Source: Bacteroidales bacterium
GTDB taxonomy: Bacteria > Bacteroidota > Bacteroidia > Bacteroidales > P3
Reading direction: 5' to 3'
Assembly (NCBI GenBank): GCA_017960475.1
Contig: JAGCZH010000016.1
Coordinates: 62,001 to 126,000 of the forward strand
DNA length: 64,000 nucleotides
Made by a program: the position numbers and the translations under genes. This document shows positions 36,353 to 45,868 of this stretch, in pieces. A model generated the notes under the pieces. That model was not told the origin of the DNA. It saw only the letters and a program-made list of their open reading frames with translations, and did not search any database. Positions within the stretch are counted from its first letter, which is position 1. Each line of letters starts with the position of its first letter.

Positions 36353-36958
36353 TCAGGCATCTAAGACTTTTTTTCTTAGTTCCATACCTCCAGTTACTTC
36401 AAAAATACGGCGGACTTCGTCAAGGTCTTCTTCCGATATCTTTCTAAGTGCTCCAGCCCCCTCACCATGGTAATTGGCTCCTAATTTTTGAGAGATGTCC
36501 TCAATATTCTCAATATACCATTCCCATATAGGGCCTTGCTCTGGATGATAGTCAGGCTTAACTACGTCGGGGTGAACACAGTATCCTATGTCGAGAATAT
36601 TTTTCCCAATGGTGTTCATCAGTTGTTTCTGCTGAACGCCTTTTTCACTTTCGGTAAAGTAGCCCAATTCTTGTGATGCACGTCTCAAAACGTTAATAAG
36701 CTCTCCGGGTACATTGCCTCGTGGGCATCGGGTTTTGCATGACATGCATTGTCCACAGTACCATATAGTATCGCTTTTCAACAGATTCTCAATTTCCGCT
36801 TCGTCGCCTCGTTGAACGCTGTCGCATATCCGTCGTGGGTCGTAGTCGTAGAATTCCGCCGCAGGACAAACGGCAGTGCATACTCCGCAATTCATGCATG
36901 CTTTCAGGGCTTCATCAGTGCGGACATCCTGTTTTAGATATTCTATTAAATTGCTCAC
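36353..36958 (-). CDS. HdrC-like 2x[4Fe-4S] ferredoxin protein
   Basis: A 201-residue HdrC homologue with CMNCGVCTAVCP (Cys21, 24, 27, 31) and CGQCMSCKTRCP (Cys68, 71, 74, 78), followed by RGNVPGELINVLRRA, a typical HdrC stretch, and a helical C-terminal part. It lies 13 bp after the VOC gene. It probably links the HdrA flavin to the HdrB clusters. Confidence 0.9.
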   Translation of the reverse strand: MSNLIEYLKQDVRTDEALKACMNCGVCTAVCPAAEFYDYDPRRICDSVQRGDEAEIENLLKSDTIWYCGQCMSCKTRCPRGNVPGELINVLRRASQELGYFTESEKGVQQKQLMNTIGKNILDIGYCVHPDVVKPDYHPEQGPIWEWYIENIEDISQKLGANYHGEGAGALRKISEEDLDEVRRIFEVTGGMELRKKVLDA

Positions 36959-36971
36959 AATTATGTGTTTT

Positions 36972-38039
36972 TTATAGTTTCACTTTGTTCATTGCCATCA
37001 TCTTGAAAAATAATTTCGGGAATGCTTTCTCGCGGTTGCGTTTCAGCATATTGATGTATATATGCGGATGTTTTAGAATGGTTAGTTTGTGGGCCTCTAC
37101 GAGTTCAATAAGGGTTCCGTCGGGGTCTTCCACGTAGGTGAAATGACCGCTGGCCTCGCCCATATCAAAATGTTCGTTGCCTTTGCAGCTATCCACGGTA
37201 AACGGGAATCCCAATGCATTACAATGTCGTTCTAGAGCCCGCATATTGGTGACATCAAAGCATATTTGTATAAATCCAGGGTCGCCCCAGTAGCGTCCCT
37301 CATAAATTTTACGTGGTTTGCCGTCAAGGTTTTGCACCAGTTCAATGGTACTCTCGCCGAAAAGAGGGACGAAGGCGCCTTTTCGTTTCTTGCTGGAAGC
37401 CAACAACACACGTCGGAAATTGCCGTTGCCACCAGCCATAAAACCGAAGTCCTCAAATTGACCTTTTATGTCGTAAACAATGGTGTCGTATCCAAGAACA
37501 TCTTTATATAGAGGAATTGTGCGGTCGATATCGCTACATCCAGTCATGGCGCCAACAATGCCGCCACTGAGTCTTTTTTGCTCTATAAATACGTAGGGGT
37601 CTTCAACCACTTGGAAATAGTTCCCCCATGGGTCTTCGACAATAAAACTGGCAATACCCGACGGGGTGTTTTCCACAGGACTCACTTTCTCGTATTTTTG
37701 CAACAGTTCATCATGAAAAGCTTTAACATTGCGGCTCTTTATTTTAGCTGCAAAAATGCCCAAGTCGCCTACCTGTACTCTAAAATTGGCTGGCATTGGT
37801 TTGCGCTCGCTGTATTGCCAAATCTCAAAACCGCCTCCGCCTTGAAGGTTTACAGCTATGCATGCATGTCTTTTTTGTGCTTTGCCTCCTGTGTAAGGGA
37901 GCATACGCTCAGCCACAGTGTCATCCTCGAGGATACGGACATTCATCTGAAACATATCTATATACCAGCTCCACGCTTCGCTAAAATTTTCACAGCCAAC
38001 GCCTACTTGTTGGATTCCTGATACAAAAAAATCTTCCAT
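36972..38039 (-). CDS. Two-domain VOC (glyoxalase/bleomycin resistance) family protein
   Basis: A 355-residue protein made of two VOC domains, about residues 8-155 and 160-325, ending in helices. The second domain has FIQICFDVTN and TLIELVEAHK, the usual metal-ligand Glu region; the first begins IQQVGVGCENF, where the usual His ligand is not obvious. The family includes dioxygenases such as HPPD, epimerases and lyases. It is the first gene of the operon with the Hdr-like genes, so it may act on the same metabolite. Substrate unknown. Confidence 0.82.
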   Translation of the reverse strand: MEDFFVSGIQQVGVGCENFSEAWSWYIDMFQMNVRILEDDTVAERMLPYTGGKAQKRHACIAVNLQGGGGFEIWQYSERKPMPANFRVQVGDLGIFAAKIKSRNVKAFHDELLQKYEKVSPVENTPSGIASFIVEDPWGNYFQVVEDPYVFIEQKRLSGGIVGAMTGCSDIDRTIPLYKDVLGYDTIVYDIKGQFEDFGFMAGGNGNFRRVLLASSKKRKGAFVPLFGESTIELVQNLDGKPRKIYEGRYWGDPGFIQICFDVTNMRALERHCNALGFPFTVDSCKGNEHFDMGEASGHFTYVEDPDGTLIELVEAHKLTILKHPHIYINMLKRNREKAFPKLFFKMMAMNKVKL

Positions 38040-38131
38040 TATTGATATTTTATTAAAATATGCGTTTTGAATAATAATTTTAAAACGATTCCGAATGTAA
38101 AAAATTGTTTTATATTGCGTTAAAAATAAAA

Positions 38132-38159
38132 GAAAACTCTACATGCATGTAGAGTTTTC
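38132..38159. terminator. Perfect palindromic terminator between the LptF/G gene and the VOC-Hdr operon
   Basis: A 28-bp perfect palindrome, two 14-base halves starting GAAAACTCTACATG. On the minus strand it is followed by a T-rich tail, so it fits a terminator for the gene ending at 38295. It would insulate the VOC-Hdr operon from the envelope operon upstream. Confidence 0.75.
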
Positions 38160-38294
38160 CGGTATTACTGGTAATAATAGAATAATCTCGGGGTTAATTT
38201 TTTGGGGGGAATGTATATTAAATAGTGGGAATATTGATTAATGCCATTGATAAAGCAAGGGTCGTTATTAATCTATTGCTATTTGCCGATCACT

Positions 38295-39665
38295 CTAATA
38301 TCTTACTGCTCGATAGGTAAGAGCTATTCCTATTGGGAGCATGACGAATGTGGATATCCACATTCCCCATGGTCCGATTGCGCCTTCACGGACAGCCTTT
38401 TCGCCAATCATGCCAATGACATAGTATAGTACAAAAAATATCACAGAGGCGACAAGGGGAAGGCCGAGGCCGCCTTTGCGAACTATAGAGCCAAAAGGAG
38501 CCCCGACAAAGAAAAGCACAATACAAGCCAGGCTAAGTGTAAATTTGCGGTGCCATTCAATATAATGTCTATTGATGTAAACAGTTTGGGCCTCATGGCT
38601 TTCTGCATATAATTTTGCATCGCTGCGAGTGCGTTCGCTTCGTACTATGGCATCCCTATATAGGTGACTCAACTGATTGTGGTCCATTGTTCTAGTAATT
38701 AACGACATATCAATCATAGTCCCTTTGTTTTTGTCCTTGGATGTCAACAGAAAATTGGAGCGTTGCCGTATTGATTCCTCTTTGTTGGATTTTTTCAACC
38801 TGACAACATTAGAGTCCAACTGGCTTAAATTCATCATTTGATAGCCGCCTTGGAAAATACTTTCGTCGCTTTTGTTGAATGCAAAGGAGGAGAGATCTAT
38901 GGACAAAAGATTCTTTTTGAAAAAAACACGTGTGAACAGAGGAGACTCAGTGCGTCCTCTATCAATGTTTTCGTTGTAGGAGCAGCCATCGTATAGAGTG
39001 AACAGCATGTAGCGTTCGTCGGGAGACACTTGCATTACGCCGTTTTTGGCAACAATGATGTCGGGGTGGCTTGCGTTTTTGCGTTGGTCGTATATGGTGA
39101 TGTCGTGAAGAATGTTGCCGTTGGGTTCTTTCTCGTTGACACGAATAACAAAACCATCTATCTCGGAATAGTATTCTCCTGGTTTGATGTTGAGAGCCGG
39201 CTTTTTGCGTGTAATGTCATACAAGGTAGCCCGGTATTTCAATACCGCCGAAGGCATGACATTGTTGGCGAAGAAAAAGGCCAGCACAGTGAGCATGGCC
39301 ACTATCACGCCCATAGGTATCATTATGCGCCATAGGGGTATGCCGCCGCCTTTTATAGCCACCAACTCATAGTGTTCTCCCATATTTCCCATTGTCATAA
39401 TCGAGGCGAAGAGAACAGCTATAGGCAGTGCCATAGGCACAAAAGTGGCGGAGGCGTCAAGAAGTAGTTCCATGATGATACCAACTGACAGCCCTTTGCC
39501 GGCGATATCGTCGATATACTTCCAGATAAACTGCATTAAAAGAACAAAAACAGCTATGACAAAAGTCAGCACAAGAGGCCCGACAAAGGATTTTATTACC
39601 AAGCTGTCGAGTCTCTTTACTCTTGAGTTGGTGAAGTTTTTCAGCTGTTTTATAAGCTTTATCAC
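38295..39665 (-). CDS. LptF/LptG family permease (YjgP/YjgQ)
   Basis: A 456-residue inner-membrane protein with three membrane segments in the N-terminal part (about 30-55, 70-90 and 115-140), a periplasmic domain, and three near the C terminus. FASIMTMGNMGEHYELVAIKGGGIPLWRI is the coupling-helix region typical of the family, which moves LPS across the periplasm with LptB. It starts 8 bp after rseP. LptF and LptG cannot be told apart here. Confidence 0.92.
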   Translation of the reverse strand: MIKLIKQLKNFTNSRVKRLDSLVIKSFVGPLVLTFVIAVFVLLMQFIWKYIDDIAGKGLSVGIIMELLLDASATFVPMALPIAVLFASIMTMGNMGEHYELVAIKGGGIPLWRIMIPMGVIVAMLTVLAFFFANNVMPSAVLKYRATLYDITRKKPALNIKPGEYYSEIDGFVIRVNEKEPNGNILHDITIYDQRKNASHPDIIVAKNGVMQVSPDERYMLFTLYDGCSYNENIDRGRTESPLFTRVFFKKNLLSIDLSSFAFNKSDESIFQGGYQMMNLSQLDSNVVRLKKSNKEESIRQRSNFLLTSKDKNKGTMIDMSLITRTMDHNQLSHLYRDAIVRSERTRSDAKLYAESHEAQTVYINRHYIEWHRKFTLSLACIVLFFVGAPFGSIVRKGGLGLPLVASVIFFVLYYVIGMIGEKAVREGAIGPWGMWISTFVMLPIGIALTYRAVRY

Positions 39666-39673
39666 ACGAAGTG

Positions 39674-41125
39674 TTATTTAAAGATTCTTATTATGTCATT
39701 GCCATTGGCAAGGATAAGCAGGGCAAAGAGCAGAATCATGCCTATGGTTTGAGCCACGTTCAGGAAAGAGTCGCTGGGTTTGCGTCTTGTTATTATCTCC
39801 CACAAAGTGAAGAGGATGTGCCCTCCGTCAAGACCAGGGATGGGAATGATATTCATGAAGGCAAGGATCAAAGCGAGGAATGCGGTAATATTCCAGAAAG
39901 AATACCAATCCCATGTTTTGGGGAAGAGTCCGCCAAGGGTGCCAAAGCCACCGAGACCTTTATATCCGTCGGGGGTGAATAGTATTTTGAGTGAGCGGAC
40001 ATACGATGTCATCTGGTTCCATCCATAAGAGATACCTACTGGTATGGCTTGGAAGAAATTGTATTCGTAATGGTTGCATTTGTATACAGATAGGGGATCC
40101 ATAACGTATACGCCTATCTTGCCATCGTCGCCGACCGAAATACTGACTTTCTCAGGGGCTCCGTTACGGTAAATGCCAACTTCCACATTCTCGCCTTTGT
40201 GTTCGGCGAGAGCGGCCGAAATAGCGTCAAAACTCGACATTGGAGTTCCTCCAACACTTATTACGCTGTCACCAATCATCATGCCGCCCTTTTTGGCGTG
40301 AGATCCCGGGGCGAAGTCCTTCACTACAAAAGGCATTCTCACCATGAATAAAATGTTTGTGTCGCGAGGGTCTATCTTTTCCAGTAAGTCAAACTTCATG
40401 TCAATATCGACAAGCAAAATAGTGTCTCTATTGGTCACTAGTAGTGTGGAATCAGGATTGAAAATTGTATCGGAATAGGTGATATGACGTTTTACAGAGA
40501 CGATTTTGGGACTTTCTAGCAATAGTTTATGCTGGGTTTTGATGATGTCGGTCATCTCTTCACCGTCAATACTATAAATAATATCGCCGTTTTGCAGTCC
40601 TTCTTCCAGAAGAAGCTCATGGTAGTTGTATCCTAAGGTGGCATTTTGTAGCGGCAGCTCGTCTTTGCCCCAATGTGCGAAAATACAGGTGTATATGAGC
40701 AGTGCGGAAAGGAAGTTGACAAGTACTCCACCGCTGATAATGCATAGTCTTTGCCATGCTTTTTTGGAACGATATTCGTAGGGTTGAGGTTCTGACGGAA
40801 GGTCGTCTTTGCTCTTTGTTTCGTCAATCATGCCGGCGATATCGCAATAACCGCCTAGTGGAATCCATCCAATGCCCCATAGGGTGTTGTCTTGGTCTTC
40901 GGGTGCCAGATTTTCTTCCTTCCATTCTTCAGGGGTTTCAGCGTTAAAGAACAGAAAATGCCATTTACCGCCAAATTTCTTTGCTTTGAGAATGGAGAAT
41001 TTCCAATTAAAAAAAAGATAAAAACGACGTACTCGTGTTTTGAATAGGCGAGCAAAAAGGAAATGACCAAATTCATGGGTTATTACCAATAGCGATAAGC
41101 TGAGGAGCAGAGCTAATATTTTCAT
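39674..41125 (-). CDS. rseP: RseP-type site-2 metalloprotease
   Basis: A 483-residue intramembrane zinc protease. HEFGH at residues 17-21 gives the zinc His ligands and catalytic Glu, and the C-terminal NIIPIPGLDGGHI gives the third ligand. The middle contains two PDZ-like stretches (about 165-220 and 275-345). RseP cleaves anti-sigma factors or signal peptide remnants in the membrane. It sits between dxr and an LptF/G gene, a common Bacteroidota arrangement. Confidence 0.95.
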   Translation of the reverse strand: MKILALLLSLSLLVITHEFGHFLFARLFKTRVRRFYLFFNWKFSILKAKKFGGKWHFLFFNAETPEEWKEENLAPEDQDNTLWGIGWIPLGGYCDIAGMIDETKSKDDLPSEPQPYEYRSKKAWQRLCIISGGVLVNFLSALLIYTCIFAHWGKDELPLQNATLGYNYHELLLEEGLQNGDIIYSIDGEEMTDIIKTQHKLLLESPKIVSVKRHITYSDTIFNPDSTLLVTNRDTILLVDIDMKFDLLEKIDPRDTNILFMVRMPFVVKDFAPGSHAKKGGMMIGDSVISVGGTPMSSFDAISAALAEHKGENVEVGIYRNGAPEKVSISVGDDGKIGVYVMDPLSVYKCNHYEYNFFQAIPVGISYGWNQMTSYVRSLKILFTPDGYKGLGGFGTLGGLFPKTWDWYSFWNITAFLALILAFMNIIPIPGLDGGHILFTLWEIITRRKPSDSFLNVAQTIGMILLFALLILANGNDIIRIFK

Positions 41126-41180
41126 TTATCTGAAGTGATTCTTTTTTCTATTATTTTCTCGCACCTTGTAACGTAAAACA

Positions 41181-42323
41181 TTATTGTTTATTGCATCGTG
41201 AGCGTATTTCGGAGTCTATGGCAAAAAGGTCGTCAAGTGACGGGTTTTCAATAAATGGTGTTTCGTCGAGGGCTTTTGCCACGAAGTCAGCGATATCGAG
41301 GAATCGGATTCTGCCGTCAATGAACTTCTGTACCGCTATTTCATTTGCGGCATTGAGAACACAGGGCATATTGCCGCCACGCTCAATGGCGTTGTAAGCA
41401 AGTGATAGGCAACGGAATGTGTCGGTGTCGGGGGTTGAAAAAGTGAGTTCCGGATGCTCCAAGAAACTGAAGCGAGGCAGATGGCTTTCTATCCGAAATG
41501 GGTAGCTTAGCGCATATTGGATTGGGGTTTCCATTGTTGGGGTGCCTATTTGTGCCTTTATAGAACCATCTTCAAACTGCACCATTGAATGCACAATACT
41601 CTGAGGATGAATAAGTACTTGAATGTCTTTCGGCTCGACATTGAACAGCCACTTGGCTTCAATAACCTCAAGACCTTTGTTCATAAGGCTTGCCGAGTCT
41701 ATGGTGACTTTTCGACCCATACTCCAATTGGGGTGTTTTAGCACCTCTTCCAGTGTGACGTTGCCAAGTTGTTCTCTCTTTTTACCTCGAAGGGCTCCTC
41801 CTGATGCGGTGAGAAGTATTTTGTCGATACGGTTATGGCTCTCGCCTTGAAGAGTCTGAAATATTGCGGAATGCTCGGAGTCTACAGGCAATATCGCCAC
41901 TTTGTGGCGTTGCGCTTCCATGGTTACTATCGCTCCGGCCACAACCATTGTCTCTTTGTTTGCGAGGGCAATGGTTTTGCCTGCTTGGATAGCTCTTAAG
42001 GTCGGTCGTAAACCAGCGAATCCGACAATTGCAGCCATAACAATATCTACACAGTCCATCTCAACGGCACTGCATATAGATTCTTCTCCCGCAAAAACTT
42101 TAATGTCGGTATGCTGCAGAGCCTCACTGATGATAGGATATTTAGCTTTGTCAGCTATAACGACCATATTAGGCTTGAATTCCAAAGCCTGTTCTATGAG
42201 AAGGTTGGCATTGGTTCCGGCAATCAGCGCCTCAACCTGGAAGAGGTTGGGATGACGGCGTACAACGTTAAGAGTCTGAGTGCCTATAGAGCCTGTGCAG
42301 CCTAAAATAGCTAAATGTTTCAA
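41181..42323 (-). CDS. dxr: 1-deoxy-D-xylulose 5-phosphate reductoisomerase
   Basis: A 380-residue enzyme of the MEP isoprenoid pathway, converting DXP to MEP with NADPH. Motifs: LGCTGSIGTQTLNVVRRHP, ALANKETMVVAG, LPVDSEHSAIFQTLQG, ASGGALRG, HPNWSMGRKVTIDSASLMNKGLEVIEA, and HPQSIVHSMVQFEDGS. Length is standard. It is 55 bp upstream of rseP and 27 bp downstream of a membrane protein gene. Confidence 0.98.
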   Translation of the reverse strand: MKHLAILGCTGSIGTQTLNVVRRHPNLFQVEALIAGTNANLLIEQALEFKPNMVVIADKAKYPIISEALQHTDIKVFAGEESICSAVEMDCVDIVMAAIVGFAGLRPTLRAIQAGKTIALANKETMVVAGAIVTMEAQRHKVAILPVDSEHSAIFQTLQGESHNRIDKILLTASGGALRGKKREQLGNVTLEEVLKHPNWSMGRKVTIDSASLMNKGLEVIEAKWLFNVEPKDIQVLIHPQSIVHSMVQFEDGSIKAQIGTPTMETPIQYALSYPFRIESHLPRFSFLEHPELTFSTPDTDTFRCLSLAYNAIERGGNMPCVLNAANEIAVQKFIDGRIRFLDIADFVAKALDETPFIENPSLDDLFAIDSEIRSRCNKQ

Positions 42324-42350
42324 TGAGTTAAGTGTTAACAGTTGATGTTA

Positions 42351-42890
42351 TTAGTTTTTTTCAGCTTTGTCTTTCCTGCCCTCTACCTCTTGTCGAAGAA
42401 GAGTGTCGGACTTTGAATGTGTGTATGGGGAAGGTTTTGCTTTCACGGTGTCACTGCTCTTGCTTGTGTTATGAATTTTTGTGGGGTCTTTCTCTTGAAG
42501 GATGTTCTGAATGTCGGCGAGCATATCTTCCTGTGCTTTAAGTTGAATCTCGAGTGAGTCGATGATGTGAGCGTTCTCGTATGTCTGACGTACCATGGCA
42601 GGATTTGAGTAGCCTGGAATCAGTTCTCGTAGAGGTGTGAAAGCTAGAAGCAATGCGGTGATAAAGATAAGTACCAGAGAAGTTATCCCAAGAAACACGA
42701 AAACATTGGCACCCGATAGTTGGAAAGAGAGCTTCTCTTTGTAGGTATCGGTGTCGAGAACAACAAAACGGTGTTTGTGCTTCATGAGATCGCTTAAAAC
42801 ATGGCGACCATGCCAGAATCTCAAGAAGAAACGTTTGATTTGCTGTAAAAGATTTGTCAGGGCCTGTTTTATCTTCAAGGGTTGTGACAT
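42351..42890 (-). CDS. Membrane protein resembling the N-terminal part of M23-type proteins, without a peptidase domain
   Basis: A 179-residue protein with one membrane segment (about 61-87) and the motif TPLRELIPGY just after it. This resembles the N-terminal half of Bacteroidota M23 metallopeptidases anchored in the inner membrane. A coiled-coil stretch (about 105-135) and a hydrophilic tail follow. No HxxxD or HxH zinc motif is present. It is either a short non-catalytic relative or a truncated gene. It heads the operon with dxr and rseP. Confidence 0.7.
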   Translation of the reverse strand: MSQPLKIKQALTNLLQQIKRFFLRFWHGRHVLSDLMKHKHRFVVLDTDTYKEKLSFQLSGANVFVFLGITSLVLIFITALLLAFTPLRELIPGYSNPAMVRQTYENAHIIDSLEIQLKAQEDMLADIQNILQEKDPTKIHNTSKSSDTVKAKPSPYTHSKSDTLLRQEVEGRKDKAEKN

Positions 42891-42909
42891 TTATTTTGTT
42901 GAAAAAAAA

Positions 42910-42943
42910 GGCGGTGCAATAGATGTCAGTCCTCCGCACCGCC
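42910..42943 (-). terminator. Terminator of the PpiD-like gene
   Basis: An 8-bp GC-rich stem GGCGGTGC (42910-42917) with GCACCGCC (42936-42943). On the minus strand it is followed by eight T (the A run at 42902-42909). It lies 50 bp past the PpiD-like stop and before the next gene. Confidence 0.78.
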
Positions 42944-42993
42944 TTTCCTAACCCCGTCTGTCGATTATTGTCAAAACAGGGCAATTATGAATG

Positions 42994-45120
42994 CTATAGA
43001 TATTTCAATCTGTTGTCGGTAATCTTGACTCTGTTCTGAAGGACGTTTACGAGGTAGTTGATTGCCTGCATGCCAGTGCTTTCGTAACGCTGACGAATAT
43101 TATCGGCATTCTTGTTTTCAGCAATTGTGTTGTTGTCGACACTTATTACGTAAACTCCACTTGCGCCTTGTATTGGACCAATAATACCAGTATCTTTTTT
43201 GGCGGCGATGGCTCCTGTTGCTTTGGGCTCCATACCGTTGCCACCAAAATAACCACCGAAGGCCACGCCACTGACACTGTCAACTGAAGTCTCGAGTGCG
43301 GCGGCTATTGCTTCGATGTCGTTTTTACCCTTCATGGCCTCACTGGCTTTGTCGCTCAGTTGCTTGCCGAGTTTTTCAAGACGAGCAAGATTGTCGAGAC
43401 GGGTGACATTGCGAGCCTGTTCAAGGGTTAGTTTGTTGGGAATATAGATGTCGCGCAGACCGACAACAATATAGCTGTAGTCGGAGCGGTAAATGGTAGC
43501 GCTGACACTTCCATTAGCTGTTTTTTCGTCGAAAGCCCAACGCACAGCGTCGCGAGTGTCGGTGAATCCGGAGAGAGAGTCGCTCATAGATATGAGCAGG
43601 TCGTTGCGCATATTGACATTCTGCGAAGCGGCTCCTTCAATCATGGCTTGGCAGGTGGCATACTGACTTGCAAACTGATTGGCGCGTTCCTGAATCTCTT
43701 TTTCGGTCTCGTTGCTGGGTGTGATCATTTTCTGAGCTAAAGCCAGACGGTATTTAAGAGTGGGGGTTGTTTTGCCAGTCACTTTCACGATATAGTGTCC
43801 TGCCTTGCCGGGGATTTCCTTTTCAAAGACCTCGCCAACTGCGTGGTGTACGATTTCGTCGCCAAAGACAAGGGAACCATCGGCGCGCCAATCAAGGTCA
43901 CCGCCCTTAGTGGTGTCAATGGAGAACTGGCGGACAGCCTCTTCAAAAGGCATTCCGGCTTTGATGCTTGCCATAGCGCTGTCGCAAAGATGATCCGCGG
44001 CTTCCGGAGTGCGTTGTAAGTTGGGATTGTAGTTGTTGTTAGGTATGAAGATGACAGAGGCGCGAACACTGTCGGGGCGCATCTCGGTCTTCAGTATTTT
44101 TCCCATAACATAATAGCCGTAAGCGTGGCGGCGAGTGTCACTTTTGACAATGCTGGAGACAATCATAGGAGTGATTTCTTTGCCAGCGTGGCTGCCGCGA
44201 ATCACGGTGTCCAGGGGAGATGTGAAAACGTCGCTGCTGACAAACATGGAGTCATAACCGCCATGAATGTTGACGAAGTCGACAAGGGTTCTTTCGTCCA
44301 TGACACGCATGGTGTCCCACCATTCAGTGATTTCTTTCTGTATTTCGCTCATGTCGTTCTGTGATGGCTGAGCGGTGAAGACAGCGTAAGCAACCTCACG
44401 ACGCTCTTTGTTGTCCATACGGAAGAAATCTCTGTTGAGTTCGCCTTTGTGAGCCTCGAAATAATTCTTATAGTCGTCGTCGGACAGTTGAACTTCGTTA
44501 GCGTTGGTGTAACGCATTGTGGCTACACGTACGTCAGAAGACTTGGCGGATATTTCTGCGATTTTGTTTGCAAGGGCATTGGGCATATACATACCTGTTT
44601 GCAGCATTACCAGATATTTGCTCTGTTGACGGTCTTTGCGCAATTGCTCCTGAACTTTAATCCACTGTGCTTTGTATTCCATGGTATCGGGCATCTCATT
44701 CAGTTGGTTGACATAGTTGCTGATGCCGCTGCGATCATACTCGCCAGTTTGGGGATTGGTGAATTGCTGCTGCAGTCTGGGATGGATAAAACGACCGATA
44801 TACATATCGGTGATTTCAGCGTCGGAGACTTCAATTGCCAAAGCGCTCATTTCGTCACCAAGAAGACGTTCGGCAAGAAGCTGTTGCCAAACATAATCTT
44901 TGAAGGATGCACTACTATTGCCGCGCATTTGGTACTCTTCCTCGAATTCCATCAGTCGAGTGTTGAAATAGTCGTAGGTAACCTCGTCGCCGTTGATTTT
45001 GGCAAAGGCCTCTTGTTTACGGTTTTTGGTAAGGTCGCCAATAATGAAAGCTACGATAGCAATACCTACGATTAGTACTGCTATCCATGAGTGTTTTCTG
45101 ATACTTCCTATTATTCCCAT
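42994..45120 (-). CDS. ppiD: Periplasmic peptidyl-prolyl isomerase/chaperone, PpiD/SurA type
   Basis: A 708-residue protein. One N-terminal membrane anchor (about 13-30) is followed by a SurA-N-like helical region (EAFAKINGDEVTYDYFNTRL) and a parvulin-like PPIC domain (about 350-455) with VIFIPNN, FEEAVRQFSIDTTKGGDLDW and AGHYIVKVTGK. This is the PpiD layout: an inner-membrane-anchored chaperone for outer-membrane protein folding. A promoter matching TTTG-N18-TACTTTTG lies 117 bp upstream, and it is a single-gene transcript. Confidence 0.9.
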   Translation of the reverse strand: MGIIGSIRKHSWIAVLIVGIAIVAFIIGDLTKNRKQEAFAKINGDEVTYDYFNTRLMEFEEEYQMRGNSSASFKDYVWQQLLAERLLGDEMSALAIEVSDAEITDMYIGRFIHPRLQQQFTNPQTGEYDRSGISNYVNQLNEMPDTMEYKAQWIKVQEQLRKDRQQSKYLVMLQTGMYMPNALANKIAEISAKSSDVRVATMRYTNANEVQLSDDDYKNYFEAHKGELNRDFFRMDNKERREVAYAVFTAQPSQNDMSEIQKEITEWWDTMRVMDERTLVDFVNIHGGYDSMFVSSDVFTSPLDTVIRGSHAGKEITPMIVSSIVKSDTRRHAYGYYVMGKILKTEMRPDSVRASVIFIPNNNYNPNLQRTPEAADHLCDSAMASIKAGMPFEEAVRQFSIDTTKGGDLDWRADGSLVFGDEIVHHAVGEVFEKEIPGKAGHYIVKVTGKTTPTLKYRLALAQKMITPSNETEKEIQERANQFASQYATCQAMIEGAASQNVNMRNDLLISMSDSLSGFTDTRDAVRWAFDEKTANGSVSATIYRSDYSYIVVGLRDIYIPNKLTLEQARNVTRLDNLARLEKLGKQLSDKASEAMKGKNDIEAIAAALETSVDSVSGVAFGGYFGGNGMEPKATGAIAAKKDTGIIGPIQGASGVYVISVDNNTIAENKNADNIRQRYESTGMQAINYLVNVLQNRVKITDNRLKYL

Positions 45121-45236
45121 ATTATAATTTGTTTGTTAATTTATTCGCTTGTGTTTGTTTTTCAGTGCTTTGTATATATTTTAATATTTAAAAAAATAAT
45201 ATACATTAATATAATTATATGTTCAAAACAAGTTTG

Positions 45237-45266
45237 CAAAAGTACAAAAAAAATCAGTATGACAAA
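45237..45266 (-). promoter_or_regulatory. Promoter of the PpiD-like gene
   Basis: On the minus strand: TTTG (45266-45263), an 18-bp spacer, then TACTTTTG (45244-45237). This fits the Bacteroidota promoter and lies 117 bp before the start codon. Confidence 0.7.
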
Positions 45267-45346
45267 CTTTTGCAAAAAAAAGTTTTTGATTATATATTGT
45301 AAATTATTAAAAACCTGACAATTGGCGTATAGCATTGTTGGTAATG

Positions 45347-45811
45347 CTACATTTCGAAAACAAAAGGAAGCAGGCATTCAACACTCTCAAATACCAATAT
45401 TTTGGCGTCGGAGATGAAACATATTACCCTTAAATTTTTACCTTGTCGTTTCTGTTGTTCAATCATAACTTGTCGACATGCGCCACATGGTAGGGCAGGA
45501 GAGAGTGTGCCTTTTTCATTGCGAGCCACAATGGCAATAGCCTCCATCGCCATGCCCGGGTATTGTGTCGAAGCGGAAAACAGTGCAGTGCGTTCAGCAC
45601 ATAGTCCGCTGGGATAGGCGATATTTTCCTGATTGCTGCCATGCACTATAGTGCCGTTGATCATCCTAATGGCCGCACCCACATGGAAATTTGAATAAGG
45701 TGCGTAGGCATTTTCTGTGGCGGCTATGGCTTCATTTACAAGAGAACGGTCTGAAGCGCTAAGAAGGTCTATGCTATATTCCTGATAGTGTATGGTTTGT
45801 GTTTTGTCCAT
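45347..45811 (-). CDS. cdd: Cytidine deaminase
   Basis: A 154-residue tetrameric-type enzyme converting cytidine or deoxycytidine to the uridine forms. The zinc site is intact: CAERTALFSA (Cys and catalytic Glu) and PCGACRQ (two Cys). AYAPYSNFHVGAA is the usual N-terminal motif. It is divergent from dusB, 57 bp apart. Confidence 0.95.
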   Translation of the reverse strand: MDKTQTIHYQEYSIDLLSASDRSLVNEAIAATENAYAPYSNFHVGAAIRMINGTIVHGSNQENIAYPSGLCAERTALFSASTQYPGMAMEAIAIVARNEKGTLSPALPCGACRQVMIEQQKRQGKNLRVICFISDAKILVFESVECLLPFVFEM

Positions 45812-45826
45812 TTTTTAATATTTTTG
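45796..45826 (+). promoter_or_regulatory. Promoter of dusB
   Basis: TTTG at 45796-45799, a 19-bp spacer, then TATTTTTG at 45819-45826, an exact TTTG-N19-TAnnTTTG. Its -33 element lies inside the 5-prime end of cdd on the other strand. The dusB start is 43 bp downstream. Confidence 0.75.
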
Positions 45827-45868
45827 CATTCTGAAAGAGTAAACGCACTTTTCTGCAAATTATTGTAA

